Assembly: GCF_003583935.1 (NCBI RefSeq)
Contig: NZ_QYRN01000002.1
Coordinates: forward strand, 372,001 to 436,000
Origin: Aureimonas flava
Lineage (GTDB): Bacteria > Pseudomonadota > Alphaproteobacteria > Rhizobiales > Rhizobiaceae
Length of the DNA: 64,000 nucleotides
Direction: 5' to 3'
The notes beneath the pieces are model-generated. The model did not search any database. It was given only the letters and a program-made list of their open reading frames with translations, and was not told the origin of the DNA. How positions within the stretch are numbered: position 1 is the first letter of the stretch; each line of letters opens with the position of its first letter. The position numbers were made by a program, and so were the translations under genes. Below are positions 1 through 9,083 of the stretch, piece by piece.

Positions 1-273
1 GAGGTGGTAGAAGTGGTCGTAGCGTTCGGCATCGTGGAACACGGCGAACTCGTGCTCGTCGGCGAAGGCGAGGCGATGGCGCGTGGCGGAGGCGCAGGCC
101 CCGACGTAGATGGCGTCCACGCCGATCTGCCGGAGGCCCCGGAACAGCGCATAGGCCGAGATCTCGGCGCCGCCCTTGGAGAGCGAGGGGTGGCTGTGGG
201 AGATCACCGCCACCTTGGGGCGGGCGGCGGCGGCGGCGTCCGCGCCGGCGCGATTGGCGTTGGCGGGGATCAT
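1..273 (-). CDS. Glycosyltransferase, N-terminal part (cut by window edge)
   Basis: The gene starts at an ATG at 273 and leaves the window after 91 codons, so only its N-terminus is visible. After a short Ala-rich lead comes a beta strand (KVAVISHSH) and then a Gly-rich turn and helix (SKGGAEISAYALFRGL), the pattern that opens the N-terminal Rossmann domain of GT4-type (GT-B) glycosyltransferases, which move a sugar from a nucleotide donor to a growing glycan at the inner membrane face. The catalytic C-terminal half is outside the window, so donor and acceptor are unknown. The ATG overlaps the TGA of the upstream gene (ATGA, 270-273), indicating translational coupling and one transcription unit. 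The family call rests on the N-terminal pattern only. Confidence 0.6.
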   Translation of the reverse strand, partial: MIPANANRAGADAAAAARPKVAVISHSHPSLSKGGAEISAYALFRGLRQIGVDAIYVGACASATRHRLAFADEHEFAVFHDAERYDHFYHL

Positions 274-2354
274 GCGGCCTCCCGCGCCCGGCCGGCCAGG
301 AGATCGGCGTCGATCATGTCGGCGAGGCGCGAGGCGGCGGCGCGCTCGACGCGCAGCGCGCAGGCCGCGTGGCGTCGGTCGCCGGGCGAGACGGGCAGGC
401 CGCTGTCGCCCAGGAGCCCGCGCGTCAGCACCGGCGCCCCGGCGGCGTGGTCCAGGAAGGCGGGCGTGCTCCAGCCGAAGCAGGCCGCGCCATAGGCGCC
501 GTCCACGCGGTCGGGCCGCCCGGCGTCGTCGAGGATCTCGAAGCGGTCGAGCCCGTGGCCGCGCCGCTCGAGGCTGGCGGCCGCCGCGCGCCAGCCGGCC
601 GCGACGAGGACGACGCCGCGCCCGACATGCACGAAGCGCTCCGGCCCGAGCCGGTCCAGCACGAAGGGCAGCTCGGACAGGACGTCGTGGCCGTGCGGCA
701 CGGCGAGAAGCGAGAGCGGGGCCGGCGTCCGGGCGCGCAGCTCCTCGAAGCGCATCAGCGCCTCCGCCCGCCCCCGGCCCTGGTCGGCGACCACGCACAG
801 GCCGGTGCCTGGCGCGAGTTCGGGCAGGTGCCGGGCCAGGCGGTCGAACACGAGGTTGAGGTTGCCCGTCTCGCCCGGCAGGCGCAGCACCACCAACGTC
901 CGGCAGGGCTCGGCCCGCAGCACCGCCGGCGCGCGTCGGGCCCGGCGCAGCTCGCGCCCCTGGGCGGCCAGGAAGGCCTCCCAGAAGGGCTCGTGGCGGA
1001 TCGCCGGGAACAGGGCGAGGAGTTCCTCGCCGTCGGCCACCGGATCGAGCCGGCGCAGCGTCTTGGGCTCGACGCGCAGCACCGCGCCGGTGCCGTCGTC
1101 GTGGACCACGCGCAGCAGCGGGGCGCCACCCGCGTCCAGCGGAAGCGCGCCCTGGAGCACGGTGGAGAACCCGGCGCGCGCCGTGGTGCCGCCCCCGCCG
1201 AACACCGCGGCGAGGTCGGCGCGCGGCCGAAACGAGGTGGACGCCTCGTCCGCCGTCAGCACGCAGTCGCCGAGCCGCATCTGGAAGGTCTCGACGCGCT
1301 TGGCCGGGCTCACCGCCCAGCCTTCCGCGAAGCAGCCGAAGCCCGGCGCCATCAGCAGCTTGTCGATGCCGCCCTCGGCGGCGATCCCGGCGGCGGCGGC
1401 GTTGCCGGCCGCCCAGCCACCGCCCGAATGGAGCACGGCCGCCAGCCCCTCGGCGTGGCCGCCCACCGCCAGCGGCCGCGCCTGGGCGAAGGCGGCGGTG
1501 AAGGCGTCGGTCCGCAGCACGCGGGTGTGGGGGCCGTAACGCAGGTGGAACTGCGCGCCGCGGCCGAGATACACGAAGCCGTCGCGCAGCACCGGCGGCG
1601 GCTGCCAGCCGGTGTCGAGGAGGCCCACGACGCCCACGCAGGTGGAATTGAGGTCCGGCCGCTCGTAGCGGAACACGGCGCCGCCCGCCGGCAGCTTCTC
1701 GCGGTCGGCCACCACGGCGGCGAAGTCGGTGTCGGCGCCGCGCTTCATCCAGCCGACGAACCAGACCTGGCCCTCCGCGCCGACATGCACCGCGTCGATC
1801 TGGCCGATGTCGTTGTCGGACAGGGGACGCAGCGGGCGATCGCACAGGGCCAGGGCTTCGGCGCGCAGGCCCGCCAGGCGCCGCAACATGCGCTCGCCGC
1901 GCGTGTCCTCGCCGCCCTGCGGCGACATCGCGGCCAGCACCCCGCCGCGCCAGGCGGCGACCAGCTCGGCGACGGACGGGTCGCGCCCGCCCGGCGGCAT
2001 CAGCCGGACGTCGGTGCCGGCCACGCGCACCCCGACGCGCATCGCGGCGCGGCGCGGCGACAGGCGCGCCAGACGCGCGAAGACCTCGGGGCCGAAGCGG
2101 AACGCGGCGCCCGTGGCGCGGCCGAGCCTCAGGTCGCTCGGTGGATGGGGCAGGCCGCTCGCGCCCAGCACCAGCGCGTCATCGCCCACGGTCAGCTCGA
2201 GCTCGGTCGGCGCCTCCGGCGCGTCGACGTTGAGCACCCATCCCGTGACGCCGTGCCCCGGATCGGCGCGCTCGACGCGCCCGCACCAGCGTCCGGTCTC
2301 GAGTTCCACCAGATCCGTGGCCGCATAGGCGGAAAGGGGAAGGACTTGCAGCAT
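270..2354 (-). CDS. Large glycan-associated protein with GW module and GT-like C-terminus
   Basis: A 694-residue soluble protein with no signal peptide or membrane segment. Residues about 25-110 contain a GW module (GVTGWVLNV, GW at 38-39), a small domain also present in three other proteins of this island. The middle is unrecognised. Around residues 490-600 an alternating strand/helix stretch (RTLVVLRLPG, LCVVADQGRG, RFVHVGRGVVL) resembles a GT-A nucleotide-sugar fold, but I cannot identify a clear DxD metal motif, so enzymatic activity is not proven. It overlaps the next glycosyltransferase gene by four bases and follows the 275-residue GW protein after an 88-base gap, pointing to joint work in polysaccharide or glycoprotein assembly. 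The ATG at 2354 has no good Shine-Dalgarno, so the start is provisional. No named family is claimed. Confidence 0.6.
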   Translation of the reverse strand: MLQVLPLSAYAATDLVELETGRWCGRVERADPGHGVTGWVLNVDAPEAPTELELTVGDDALVLGASGLPHPPSDLRLGRATGAAFRFGPEVFARLARLSPRRAAMRVGVRVAGTDVRLMPPGGRDPSVAELVAAWRGGVLAAMSPQGGEDTRGERMLRRLAGLRAEALALCDRPLRPLSDNDIGQIDAVHVGAEGQVWFVGWMKRGADTDFAAVVADREKLPAGGAVFRYERPDLNSTCVGVVGLLDTGWQPPPVLRDGFVYLGRGAQFHLRYGPHTRVLRTDAFTAAFAQARPLAVGGHAEGLAAVLHSGGGWAAGNAAAAGIAAEGGIDKLLMAPGFGCFAEGWAVSPAKRVETFQMRLGDCVLTADEASTSFRPRADLAAVFGGGGTTARAGFSTVLQGALPLDAGGAPLLRVVHDDGTGAVLRVEPKTLRRLDPVADGEELLALFPAIRHEPFWEAFLAAQGRELRRARRAPAVLRAEPCRTLVVLRLPGETGNLNLVFDRLARHLPELAPGTGLCVVADQGRGRAEALMRFEELRARTPAPLSLLAVPHGHDVLSELPFVLDRLGPERFVHVGRGVVLVAAGWRAAAASLERRGHGLDRFEILDDAGRPDRVDGAYGAACFGWSTPAFLDHAAGAPVLTRGLLGDSGLPVSPGDRRHAACALRVERAAASRLADMIDADLLAGRAREAA

Positions 2355-2442
2355 GGCGCGGGGCGAGAAGGAGGAACGCCGGAGCCGGTCCGGCAGGGAT
2401 GCGAGGCGGTGGGGCGGCGCGCGGGCGGCGGCGCGCGCCCGG

Positions 2443-3270
2443 TCAGGCGGCCGGCTCGGCGCGCACGATCTCGACCTGGGCGCCCTCGCCCAGCTGGATG
2501 TCGCAGCGCGCCCGCGCGTCGAGGATCAGGAGCTGCTCGCCGGTGAGCGGATAGTCGGTGAACGGAACCGCCCCCGCGCCCTCCGAATCGGCCACGTGGG
2601 TGCCTTCCGCCACGCGCACCGTGGCGCGGCCGACGGCATGGAGGGCGACCACCGGGGGCGCGGCGCTGCGGGCGACGACGCGCCCCAGCGCGGCCGCGAA
2701 CTCGGCCGGGCTGCGCACCGTCTCGCACGCGGTGCGCACGTCGGTGCCGGCGTAGGCTTCCAGAAGCGCGGCGGCCACGAGGGCCGGCTTGTCGGCCACC
2801 ACGGCCTCGTCGCCCGCGTTGCGGCGCAGGAGGCCGCGCTCGTAGGCGCCGAACGACCAGAGGATGCGCAGGAAGTCGAAGTCGGACTGCGACACCCGCC
2901 CGTGCTTGAGCGCCCACTTCAGCGACGCCAGGCGCTCGCGCACCTCCTCGCGCGACAGGCCGGCGCGCGCCCGGGCGGCGCCCGCCACGGTGGCGCCGCT
3001 CTGCAGGATCACCGCGTCGCCGCCCTCGAGCCGCAGCACCACGGAGCCGACGCGCTCGGCGGCCACGGAGATCGGGAAGCTGAAGCCCAGGTGCCCGTCG
3101 CCGATGCCCGCCTCCGCCAGATCGCCGCGAAAGGCCGCGACCTTGCCGGCGCCCACGCACTGGTCGCCCTGGAAGGCGAGGAGCGTGTAGTCGCGCACGC
3201 GCCCGTCCGACGTGTAAATCCACCCCTGGATCAGATCGGTACTGGCGAACTCGATGCTTCCCCGGATCAT
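2443..3270 (-). CDS. GW-module protein of the glycan island (275 aa)
   Basis: The start is the ATG at 3270, chosen because GGAG lies nine bases upstream; a longer reading frame upstream is Arg-rich and unlikely to be coding. Residues 2-67 form a clear GW module: IRGSIEFASTDLIQGW (GW at 16-17), then a Phe-Arg-Gly-Asp-Leu box at 47-51 and a Gly-Asp-Gly...Gly-Phe motif at 57-63. In my knowledge this pattern recurs in alphaproteobacterial glycosyltransferases and sulfotransferases of polysaccharide clusters; its function is not established. The rest (68-275) is mixed alpha/beta and ends in a beta-rich segment, without a motif I recognise. It is the first gene of the leftward operon and is divergent from the ChW-like gene across an AT-rich spacer. 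Confidence 0.65.
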   Translation of the reverse strand: MIRGSIEFASTDLIQGWIYTSDGRVRDYTLLAFQGDQCVGAGKVAAFRGDLAEAGIGDGHLGFSFPISVAAERVGSVVLRLEGGDAVILQSGATVAGAARARAGLSREEVRERLASLKWALKHGRVSQSDFDFLRILWSFGAYERGLLRRNAGDEAVVADKPALVAAALLEAYAGTDVRTACETVRSPAEFAAALGRVVARSAAPPVVALHAVGRATVRVAEGTHVADSEGAGAVPFTDYPLTGEQLLILDARARCDIQLGEGAQVEIVRAEPAA

Positions 3271-3547
3271 CGGCCATGGCTCCTTCGGCGGATTTTGTCT
3301 GTATTGTGAAAGATATTCCTTACACTTCCGTAACCACCCCACGGGCGCATCATGGCGCGTTGCCCGCCTCCGGCGGAGGCCGACGCGACGACGGGAACGA
3401 AAACGTTTCATGAATTTTTCGATATTTTCATAATGATTGCGAAAGACTGTATACCCGCTTCATCTGTTGTTTTCCTCGCCGTCAGGAACAGTATTCGTTA
3501 ACTTGAATATCCCGGCCATCCCGCGTCTCTTGTCGTCATTGAACGAG
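3271..3547. promoter_or_regulatory. AT-rich divergent intergenic region
   Basis: This is the only clearly AT-rich stretch in the first 25 kb (especially about 3390-3500), lying between the leftward GW-protein operon and the rightward ChW-like gene. Its position and base composition make it the probable promoter region for both. I do not assign exact -35/-10 boxes. Reading frames that extend either flanking gene into this region give low-complexity or unlikely protein, which supports leaving it non-coding. Confidence 0.45.
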
Positions 3548-4420
3548 ATGGAGCGACCTGTGGGCGGACTGGAGCGACGCGCGACCTTGAGGGTGGAACG
3601 GGGACTGTCGGCCCTGTCCTATCGCGGCGAGACGCCGGCCGCCGGCGAAGCGCCCGAGGTCGAGGTGGTGGCCGTGTCGCCGGGCCTCTCGCTCCTGTGC
3701 ACGCCCGGCGAGCGGCCGGGCCTCCTGACGGCGCCCGGCCAGGTCCTGGTGGTGGTGGCGCACGAGCCGGGCGCGATCGACGTCGTGATGCGCTCGACCG
3801 GTCCGGGCGGCGCGCTGCCGGCGGGCCTCGAACTGCGGCGCATGGGAGCGGAGGCCGAGGCGGAGGCGGCACCCGCCCCGGCGCTGCGGCTGCGGCCGGA
3901 CCTGCCGGAAGGCGGGGTGGAGTTCCTGCTGCGCGCCCATGTCTCCCTGCGCGGCGACATCGCGGCCCCGCGCGGCCACTGGATCTGCGGGCCGGAAACG
4001 CCCGGCCGGATCGAGGGCATCGAGATGCGCGGCGTTGCCGCCGAGCTGCCGCTGGAATACCAGGTGGCGAGCGGCGGGCGCGGCGCGGGCTGGTCGCCCT
4101 GGACCCCGGCGGGCGCCTATGCCGGCACGCGCGGACGGGCGCTGCCGCTGATCGGCCTGCGCGTGCGCCTCCTGCCCGACGCCGCTCCCGGCCTCGTCCT
4201 CAAGGCCGACGGCGTCTTCCTCGGCTCCTCCGTCGCCACCCGCCAGGGCCGCGAGATCGAGCTGGTCGGTCCGACCCCTCTCGACCCGCTGGTCGGCGTG
4301 CGCCTCGACTTCGCGGCGGCGGGTCGGGCGACCCGCCCCGCGCCGCCCACCCCCGTGCGCCAGCCGAGCCGTCTGCGTGTGTTCCGCCGGCCGGCGCCCG
4401 AGGTGGACGCCGCCGCCTGA
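3548..4420 (+). CDS. Beta-rich protein with ChW-like repeat
   Basis: About 290 residues, no signal peptide or membrane helix. The start is uncertain: ATG 3548 is listed, but GTG 3560 has a better Shine-Dalgarno (GGAG, six-base spacing). The notable segment is nt 4052-4171: Tyr, then GWSPW, then GAYAGTRGRALPLIGLRVRL. This follows the plan of clostridial hydrophobic ChW repeats (Tyr...GW..W...G..AGT.G..L.I.A..I.L), which are surface beta modules in Gram-positive bacteria. A related but weaker segment precedes it (HWICG..., RIEGIEM). The C-terminus is Pro/Arg-rich. It sits just upstream of the acidic RTX-like gene, so it may bind carbohydrate or assist a surface protein. That role is inference; the match is by eye. 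Confidence 0.55.
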   Translation: MERPVGGLERRATLRVERGLSALSYRGETPAAGEAPEVEVVAVSPGLSLLCTPGERPGLLTAPGQVLVVVAHEPGAIDVVMRSTGPGGALPAGLELRRMGAEAEAEAAPAPALRLRPDLPEGGVEFLLRAHVSLRGDIAAPRGHWICGPETPGRIEGIEMRGVAAELPLEYQVASGGRGAGWSPWTPAGAYAGTRGRALPLIGLRVRLLPDAAPGLVLKADGVFLGSSVATRQGREIELVGPTPLDPLVGVRLDFAAAGRATRPAPPTPVRQPSRLRVFRRPAPEVDAAA

Positions 4421-4473
4421 CATTCGCGCGCCGGCGCCACGCCTCGGACGGGCACCGGTTCCAAGGGCCATGA

Positions 4474-5604
4474 ATGGCTGAGATCTACACCTATTCGATG
4501 AACGCGAGCTACGGGTCGATGACCCCGGACGCGTCGGATCACATCAACAGCGTGCTGGCCGATCTCGGATTGGACGGCACCGCGGGCGACGTGTCCGGCG
4601 CGGCGCCCTCGACCGCCGATGCGGTGGGCACGCTCAACGACCTCACCGCCCGCCCCGACACGGACGCCGCGACGTCGGGCACCGACGCCTCGACGGACCA
4701 GGCCGGATCGATCCTGACGGGATCGGGCGCCGGGACCGGCGACCACGCCGCGTCCGCCGCGCTCACGCCGGAGCCGACCGCCGAACCCGTCGCCGCGAGC
4801 GTGCCGCACGCGACCGACCTCGATGCCGGCACCGTCTCCGCCTCGGCGGCCGATCTCGGCACGGACACCGCCACCGCCACCGCCGCCACGGGCGCCGACA
4901 GCCTGTCCGGCTCCCACGCCGCCGGGTCGGACGCTCTCGGGGGCCTCGGCACGGACACGCTCTGGGGCAGCGACGGCACGACGCACGACCTGTCCGGCCT
5001 CGCCCCCGTTCCGGCGGGCACCGATACGATGCACGCGGCCGGCGGCATGGACACGATCTACGGCGGCAACGCCACGATCTACGCCTCGGGCCATTCCACG
5101 ACGCTCGGCACCGACACGGTGCTGGCCGGCGGCGAGGCGACCACGATGGACGGCTCGGCCTCCGCCCAGCCCCTCCAGGCCGACGGCTCGACGAGCTTCG
5201 CCGACCTGCCGGGCGGCTCGGGCAGCGACACGATCCTCCTGCACGACGGCGCGGGCTCGGCTATCGCGGCCACCGGCGACGACGCCCACGCGGCGGCCTA
5301 TTCCGCCTATGACGGCTTCGGCGGCGACGCGGCCAACGCCTCCGTGCTCGCCTACGGCTCGCCCGACAGCGTGATCGGCGGCGACGGCTCGGACCATTTC
5401 GCGCTTCTCGGCTACGACGGCTACGGCACCGGGACGGGCGACGACGGAACCGCGTACCACGACCCCTATCTCGCGGACGGCCAGGTCACCCATTCCGACG
5501 CGGGAACCTTCGTGTCCTACGCGGACGGCTACGACCCCGGCTATTCCGGCACGGACCAGCTCCCGTTCGAGGATACGGTGATGGCGAGCGGAAGCGCCGG
5601 GTAA
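4474..5604 (+). CDS. Acidic Asp/Gly/Thr-rich protein with degenerate RTX-like repeats
   Basis: A 376-residue, very acidic protein almost without Lys or Arg, rich in Ala, Gly, Asp, Ser and Thr. From about residue 140 it has loose repeats around GTDT, GGMDTIYGGN, GTDTVLAGG, GSGSDTILLHDG and VIGGDGSDHFALLG, which look like worn-down calcium-binding RTX nonapeptides (GGxGxDxLx). There is no N-terminal signal peptide, which fits C-terminally guided type I export, although no type I transporter lies in the window. The ATG at 4474 is preceded by AAGG. The low-complexity N-terminal half (Ala/Thr/Ser-rich) could be a target for the neighbouring glycosyltransferases; this is inference. An alternative is an acidic surface or biofilm-matrix protein of unknown fold. 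Confidence 0.6.
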   Translation: MAEIYTYSMNASYGSMTPDASDHINSVLADLGLDGTAGDVSGAAPSTADAVGTLNDLTARPDTDAATSGTDASTDQAGSILTGSGAGTGDHAASAALTPEPTAEPVAASVPHATDLDAGTVSASAADLGTDTATATAATGADSLSGSHAAGSDALGGLGTDTLWGSDGTTHDLSGLAPVPAGTDTMHAAGGMDTIYGGNATIYASGHSTTLGTDTVLAGGEATTMDGSASAQPLQADGSTSFADLPGGSGSDTILLHDGAGSAIAATGDDAHAAAYSAYDGFGGDAANASVLAYGSPDSVIGGDGSDHFALLGYDGYGTGTGDDGTAYHDPYLADGQVTHSDAGTFVSYADGYDPGYSGTDQLPFEDTVMASGSAG

Positions 5605-5726
5605 GGCGCCGTTTAGGGATCGCGGTGCAGTCTGGCGGCGCCCGGCTGCGCCCTCGCGCGCGCCGTGCCTCCGACCGCAGCCCCGTCCCGCCCCCGCCCC
5701 ACCGTCCGCAACGAGCCCGTCCGCCG

Positions 5727-8700
5727 ATGTCCGCCGCCCCCCAGACCGCAGGCCTTCGCGACAGGGCGCTGGCCGCCCGAGCGGCGGGCGACAGGGCGCT
5801 CGCGCTGGCGCTGTTCCGGGAGGCCGGCGACCCGTGGAGCCGCAGCGACGCCGCCGCCGAGCTCCTGGCCCTCGGCCGCGCGGCGGAGGCCGCCGTCCTC
5901 GCCGAGGCCCTGGCGGCCGAGCGGCCCGACTTCGCCCCCGCGCACCGGACGCTCGGTCTGATCGCGCGCGCCCGGGGGGACCACGCCGCCGCGCACGGCC
6001 ATTTCGGTGCCGCCGCCGCGCGCGACCGGGCCGACCTTTGGAACGCCTATGACGGCGCGCAGGCCCTTCGCGCCCTTGGCCGGACCGACGAGGCGGACGC
6101 GGCGCTGCGCGCCCTGGCCGGCGCGACGCCGCTGCCGCACGCCCTGCGCGCCCTGGGCGACGCCGCCCGGATGCGCGGCGACGCCGACGGCGCGCTGGCC
6201 GCGCTTCGCGTGGCCGCCGACCTCCTGCCCGCCGATCCGTGGTTCCTGCTGGACCATGCCGAGGCGCTGGCGGCGCTCGGGCGCCTGGCGGAGGCCGAGG
6301 AGGCGCTCGGCGCCCTCGCCCGGCGCCATCCCCGCTTCGCCGGCGCGCCCCGCGCCCTGATGCGCCTTGCCGCGCGCCGGGGCGACCGCGCGGCGCAGAT
6401 CGATCACGCGCGCGCGCTCGCGTGCCTCGACGCGGACGCGGGCACGCTGGACCTTGCCGACGCGCTCCTGGACGCCGGCCAGACCGCCGAGGCCGAAACG
6501 CTGGCCGCCCGCCATCTGGCGCGGCGCGGCGCGGCGCCCCGCCCCCTGCGGCTCCTGGCGCGCGCCGCGCGGCAGCGGGGCGAGGGCGAGCGGGCGCTGG
6601 CCCACACGCGCGCCGCCTGCCGCCTGCTGCCGGACGCGGCGCCGCTGCGCGCCGAACGGGCCGCCGACGCGCTGGCGATCGGGCGGCTGGAGGAAGCCGA
6701 GAGCGAGGCGCGCGCGGCGCTGGCGATCGACCCGGCCTCCCCGCACGCCGCCCGGACGCTGGCGCAGGTTCTGCGCGCGCGCGGCCGGGAGGCCGAGGCC
6801 CTCGAGCTGATCCGCGCGCTCTGGGCCGAGGGCGCCGGACCGGCGCAGGCCGGCTTCGAGCTCGCCGCCGCGCTGCGCGACGCCGGCGAGCTCGACGCGG
6901 CGGAGCGTGTGCTGGAATCCATCGCCGCCCGCCCGGACGCGGCGCCCGAGGCGCTGGTGGAGCTTGCCCTCCTGGCACGGCGCCTCCGGGGGGGCGAGGC
7001 GGCCCGCGACCGACTGGACGCGGCGCTGCGGCTCGACCCGGCACAGCCCCGCGCGCTCCTGTGCCTCGGCGATCTGGAGCGCGAGACCGGACGCTTCGGA
7101 TCGGCCGAGGAGGCCTATCGCAAGGCGCTCCGGGCCCGCCCCGGCTTCGGCTGGGCCCATGTCGGCCTGGCGCTGCTGGCCGAGGCACGAGGCGACGGCG
7201 CGGCGGCGGAAGCGGCGCTGCGCGCGGCGATCGATGCCGATCCGGCGGAGGCGCATCCGCGCATCGTGCTGGCGCTGCGGCTCGCCGAGCGCGGCGAGGC
7301 GGAGGCCGCCCGCGCGCTGCTCGACACCGTGCCGGACACGGCCCCGCGCGCCGCCGAGGCGGCGCTGGTCCGCGCCCGCATCCAACGCCTTGCGGGCGAC
7401 GCCGCCGGCGCCGTGACGCTTCTCTTCCAGGCCGCCCGTCGCTGGCCGACGCGGCCGGACCTCGCCGTGGAGGCAGCCGAGGAGGCGCTGCGGCTCGGCC
7501 GCGCCCGCGAGGCGCTGCAACTGCTGGCGGAGGCCGAGGCGCGCGCGCCCGGCCATCCCGCGCTTCTGGAAGCCCGGGCCCGGCACGCCCTGGCGCGGGA
7601 CGACCTCGACACGGCCGGCGCGCTGCTCGCGCAGGCGTCGGCGCGCGATCCCGCCCGCCTGTGGCCGCAGCTCACGGAGGCGCGGCTCCAGGCCATGGGC
7701 GGCGCGCCGGACCAGGGCCTGGAGCGCTTTGATGCGATCGCCCGCCGCTTCGGCGACCGGCCGGAGATCGCGCTGGCACGGGCCGAGCTCCTGCGCCAGA
7801 TCGGCCGGCCCGACGCGTGCGAACGCGCGTTCGACGCCGCCCTGGCCGCCGGGGCGACGCCCGCGCTCCGCACCGCCGCCGCGCTGGCGGCGGTGGAAGC
7901 GGGCCGGCTCGCGCGCGCCGAGGCGCTGCTGTCGGACCGCCGCGCCGGCACCCGCGCGGACGAGGCGCGAGTTGGCTTCGCAAGGGCCCAGCTCGCGGCC
8001 GCCCGCTGGGACTTCGACACGGCGATCCGCGAAGGCGAGGCCGCCGTGCGCCTCCAGCCGGCCGACGGCTGGTACCGCAACCGCCTCGCCCACGCGTCGC
8101 TCCTCGCGCTGGAGATCCCGCGCGCGGCGTGCGTTCTGGCCGAGGCGGCGGCGCTGGAAGCCGGCGCCAACGCGCTGCGCGGCAAGTCGGCCAATCCCTC
8201 GCAGAGCCACTACGGACAGCTCCTGGACGAATTCCGGCTGGACGCGGAGGCGCTCGCCGCCCTGCGCGACGCGCTCGCCCGCCCGCCCGCCGAGCGCGGC
8301 GAGGCGATCGCCGCCACCGTGCGCGCCTTTCCCGACCACACCGGCGCGGCGATCCTCCACTTCATCGAGGCGCGGCGCGGCGGCGCGCTGACCGCGATGT
8401 GCGGGGCGGGCGACGGCGGCGTGCCGCGCACGGTGCACCAGTTCTGGACCGAGCCGGACGTGCCGGCCGACGTCGCCGCCTTCATGGCGAGCTGGCGCGA
8501 GCGCAATCCCGGCTTCCGGCACCGGGTGTGGAGTGGGCCGGAAGCGGACGCCTACCTGACGGCGCATGCCGCTCCGGCGGTGCGCGCCGCCTTTCGCCGG
8601 GCGCGCGAGCCGGCCATGAAGGCCGACCTGTTCCGCCTCGCGCTCCTCGCGCACGAGGGCGGCGTCTGGGCCGATGCCGACGACCGCTGCCTCCGGCCGA

Positions 8701-9080
8701 TCGCGCCGCTCCTGGCGCGCGGCGCCGGCCTTCTCGCCTATCAGGAGGACCTCGGCTCGCTCGGCAACAACTGGCTGGCGGCGCGTCCCGGCCATCCGGT
8801 TCTGGCGCGCGCGCTGCGCGAGGGGACGGACGCGGTGAACCGGGGCGACGGCGACATCCTCTGGCTCGCCACCGGTCCCGGGCTCCTGACCCGCGTCCTG
8901 GCGCGCGCGCGCTGCGGCGCGACGCCGGACGAGGCTGCGGACGCCCTCGTGCTCGACCGCTCGGAGTTCCTCGACCACGTCGCGATCCACTGCCTCGCCG
9001 CCTACAAGGCGAGCGAGCGCCACTGGAGCCGCACCGCCTTCGGCGGTCGGCCGCGTCAGGGGGGCGGACGGGCCGCCTGA
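5727..9080 (+). CDS. Tetratricopeptide protein with C-terminal GT32-like glycosyltransferase
   Basis: A 1117-residue cytoplasmic protein. The first ~850 residues are Ala/Leu/Arg-rich helical repeats of about 34 residues with TPR spacing (A..A...L..A boxes such as AEEAYRKALRARPGFGWAHV). The last ~219 residues (from 899) form a sugar-transferase domain of the DXD/GT32 (OCH1-like) type: VPRTVHQFWTEPD, then KADLFRLALLAHEGGVWADA with the metal-binding Asp residues near 983 and 985. Such domains transfer a sugar from a nucleotide donor. A long TPR array fused to a glycosyltransferase suggests recognition of a protein acceptor, as in O-GlcNAc-transferase-like enzymes, but here this is inference. The ATG at 5727 is preferred; upstream in-frame codons give Pro/Arg-rich sequence. 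It is followed at once by the convergent Hint gene. Confidence 0.75.
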   Translation: MSAAPQTAGLRDRALAARAAGDRALALALFREAGDPWSRSDAAAELLALGRAAEAAVLAEALAAERPDFAPAHRTLGLIARARGDHAAAHGHFGAAAARDRADLWNAYDGAQALRALGRTDEADAALRALAGATPLPHALRALGDAARMRGDADGALAALRVAADLLPADPWFLLDHAEALAALGRLAEAEEALGALARRHPRFAGAPRALMRLAARRGDRAAQIDHARALACLDADAGTLDLADALLDAGQTAEAETLAARHLARRGAAPRPLRLLARAARQRGEGERALAHTRAACRLLPDAAPLRAERAADALAIGRLEEAESEARAALAIDPASPHAARTLAQVLRARGREAEALELIRALWAEGAGPAQAGFELAAALRDAGELDAAERVLESIAARPDAAPEALVELALLARRLRGGEAARDRLDAALRLDPAQPRALLCLGDLERETGRFGSAEEAYRKALRARPGFGWAHVGLALLAEARGDGAAAEAALRAAIDADPAEAHPRIVLALRLAERGEAEAARALLDTVPDTAPRAAEAALVRARIQRLAGDAAGAVTLLFQAARRWPTRPDLAVEAAEEALRLGRAREALQLLAEAEARAPGHPALLEARARHALARDDLDTAGALLAQASARDPARLWPQLTEARLQAMGGAPDQGLERFDAIARRFGDRPEIALARAELLRQIGRPDACERAFDAALAAGATPALRTAAALAAVEAGRLARAEALLSDRRAGTRADEARVGFARAQLAAARWDFDTAIREGEAAVRLQPADGWYRNRLAHASLLALEIPRAACVLAEAAALEAGANALRGKSANPSQSHYGQLLDEFRLDAEALAALRDALARPPAERGEAIAATVRAFPDHTGAAILHFIEARRGGALTAMCGAGDGGVPRTVHQFWTEPDVPADVAAFMASWRERNPGFRHRVWSGPEADAYLTAHAAPAVRAAFRRAREPAMKADLFRLALLAHEGGVWADADDRCLRPIAPLLARGAGLLAYQEDLGSLGNNWLAARPGHPVLARALREGTDAVNRGDGDILWLATGPGLLTRVLARARCGATPDEAADALVLDRSEFLDHVAIHCLAAYKASERHWSRTAFGGRPRQGGGRAA

Positions 9081-9083
9081 GGC

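Noticed and set aside
3437-3547. Upstream extension of the ChW-like protein to a TTG at 3437
   Set aside because: The region is AT-rich promoter-like DNA and the extra residues do not look like a signal peptide or domain; ATG 3548 or GTG 3560 fits better.
4117-7188. A 1023-codon open frame on the minus strand across the acidic protein and TPR genes
   Set aside because: It is Arg/Pro/Gly-rich without domains and lies antisense to genes with clear repeats and motifs; GC-rich DNA leaves such antisense frames open.
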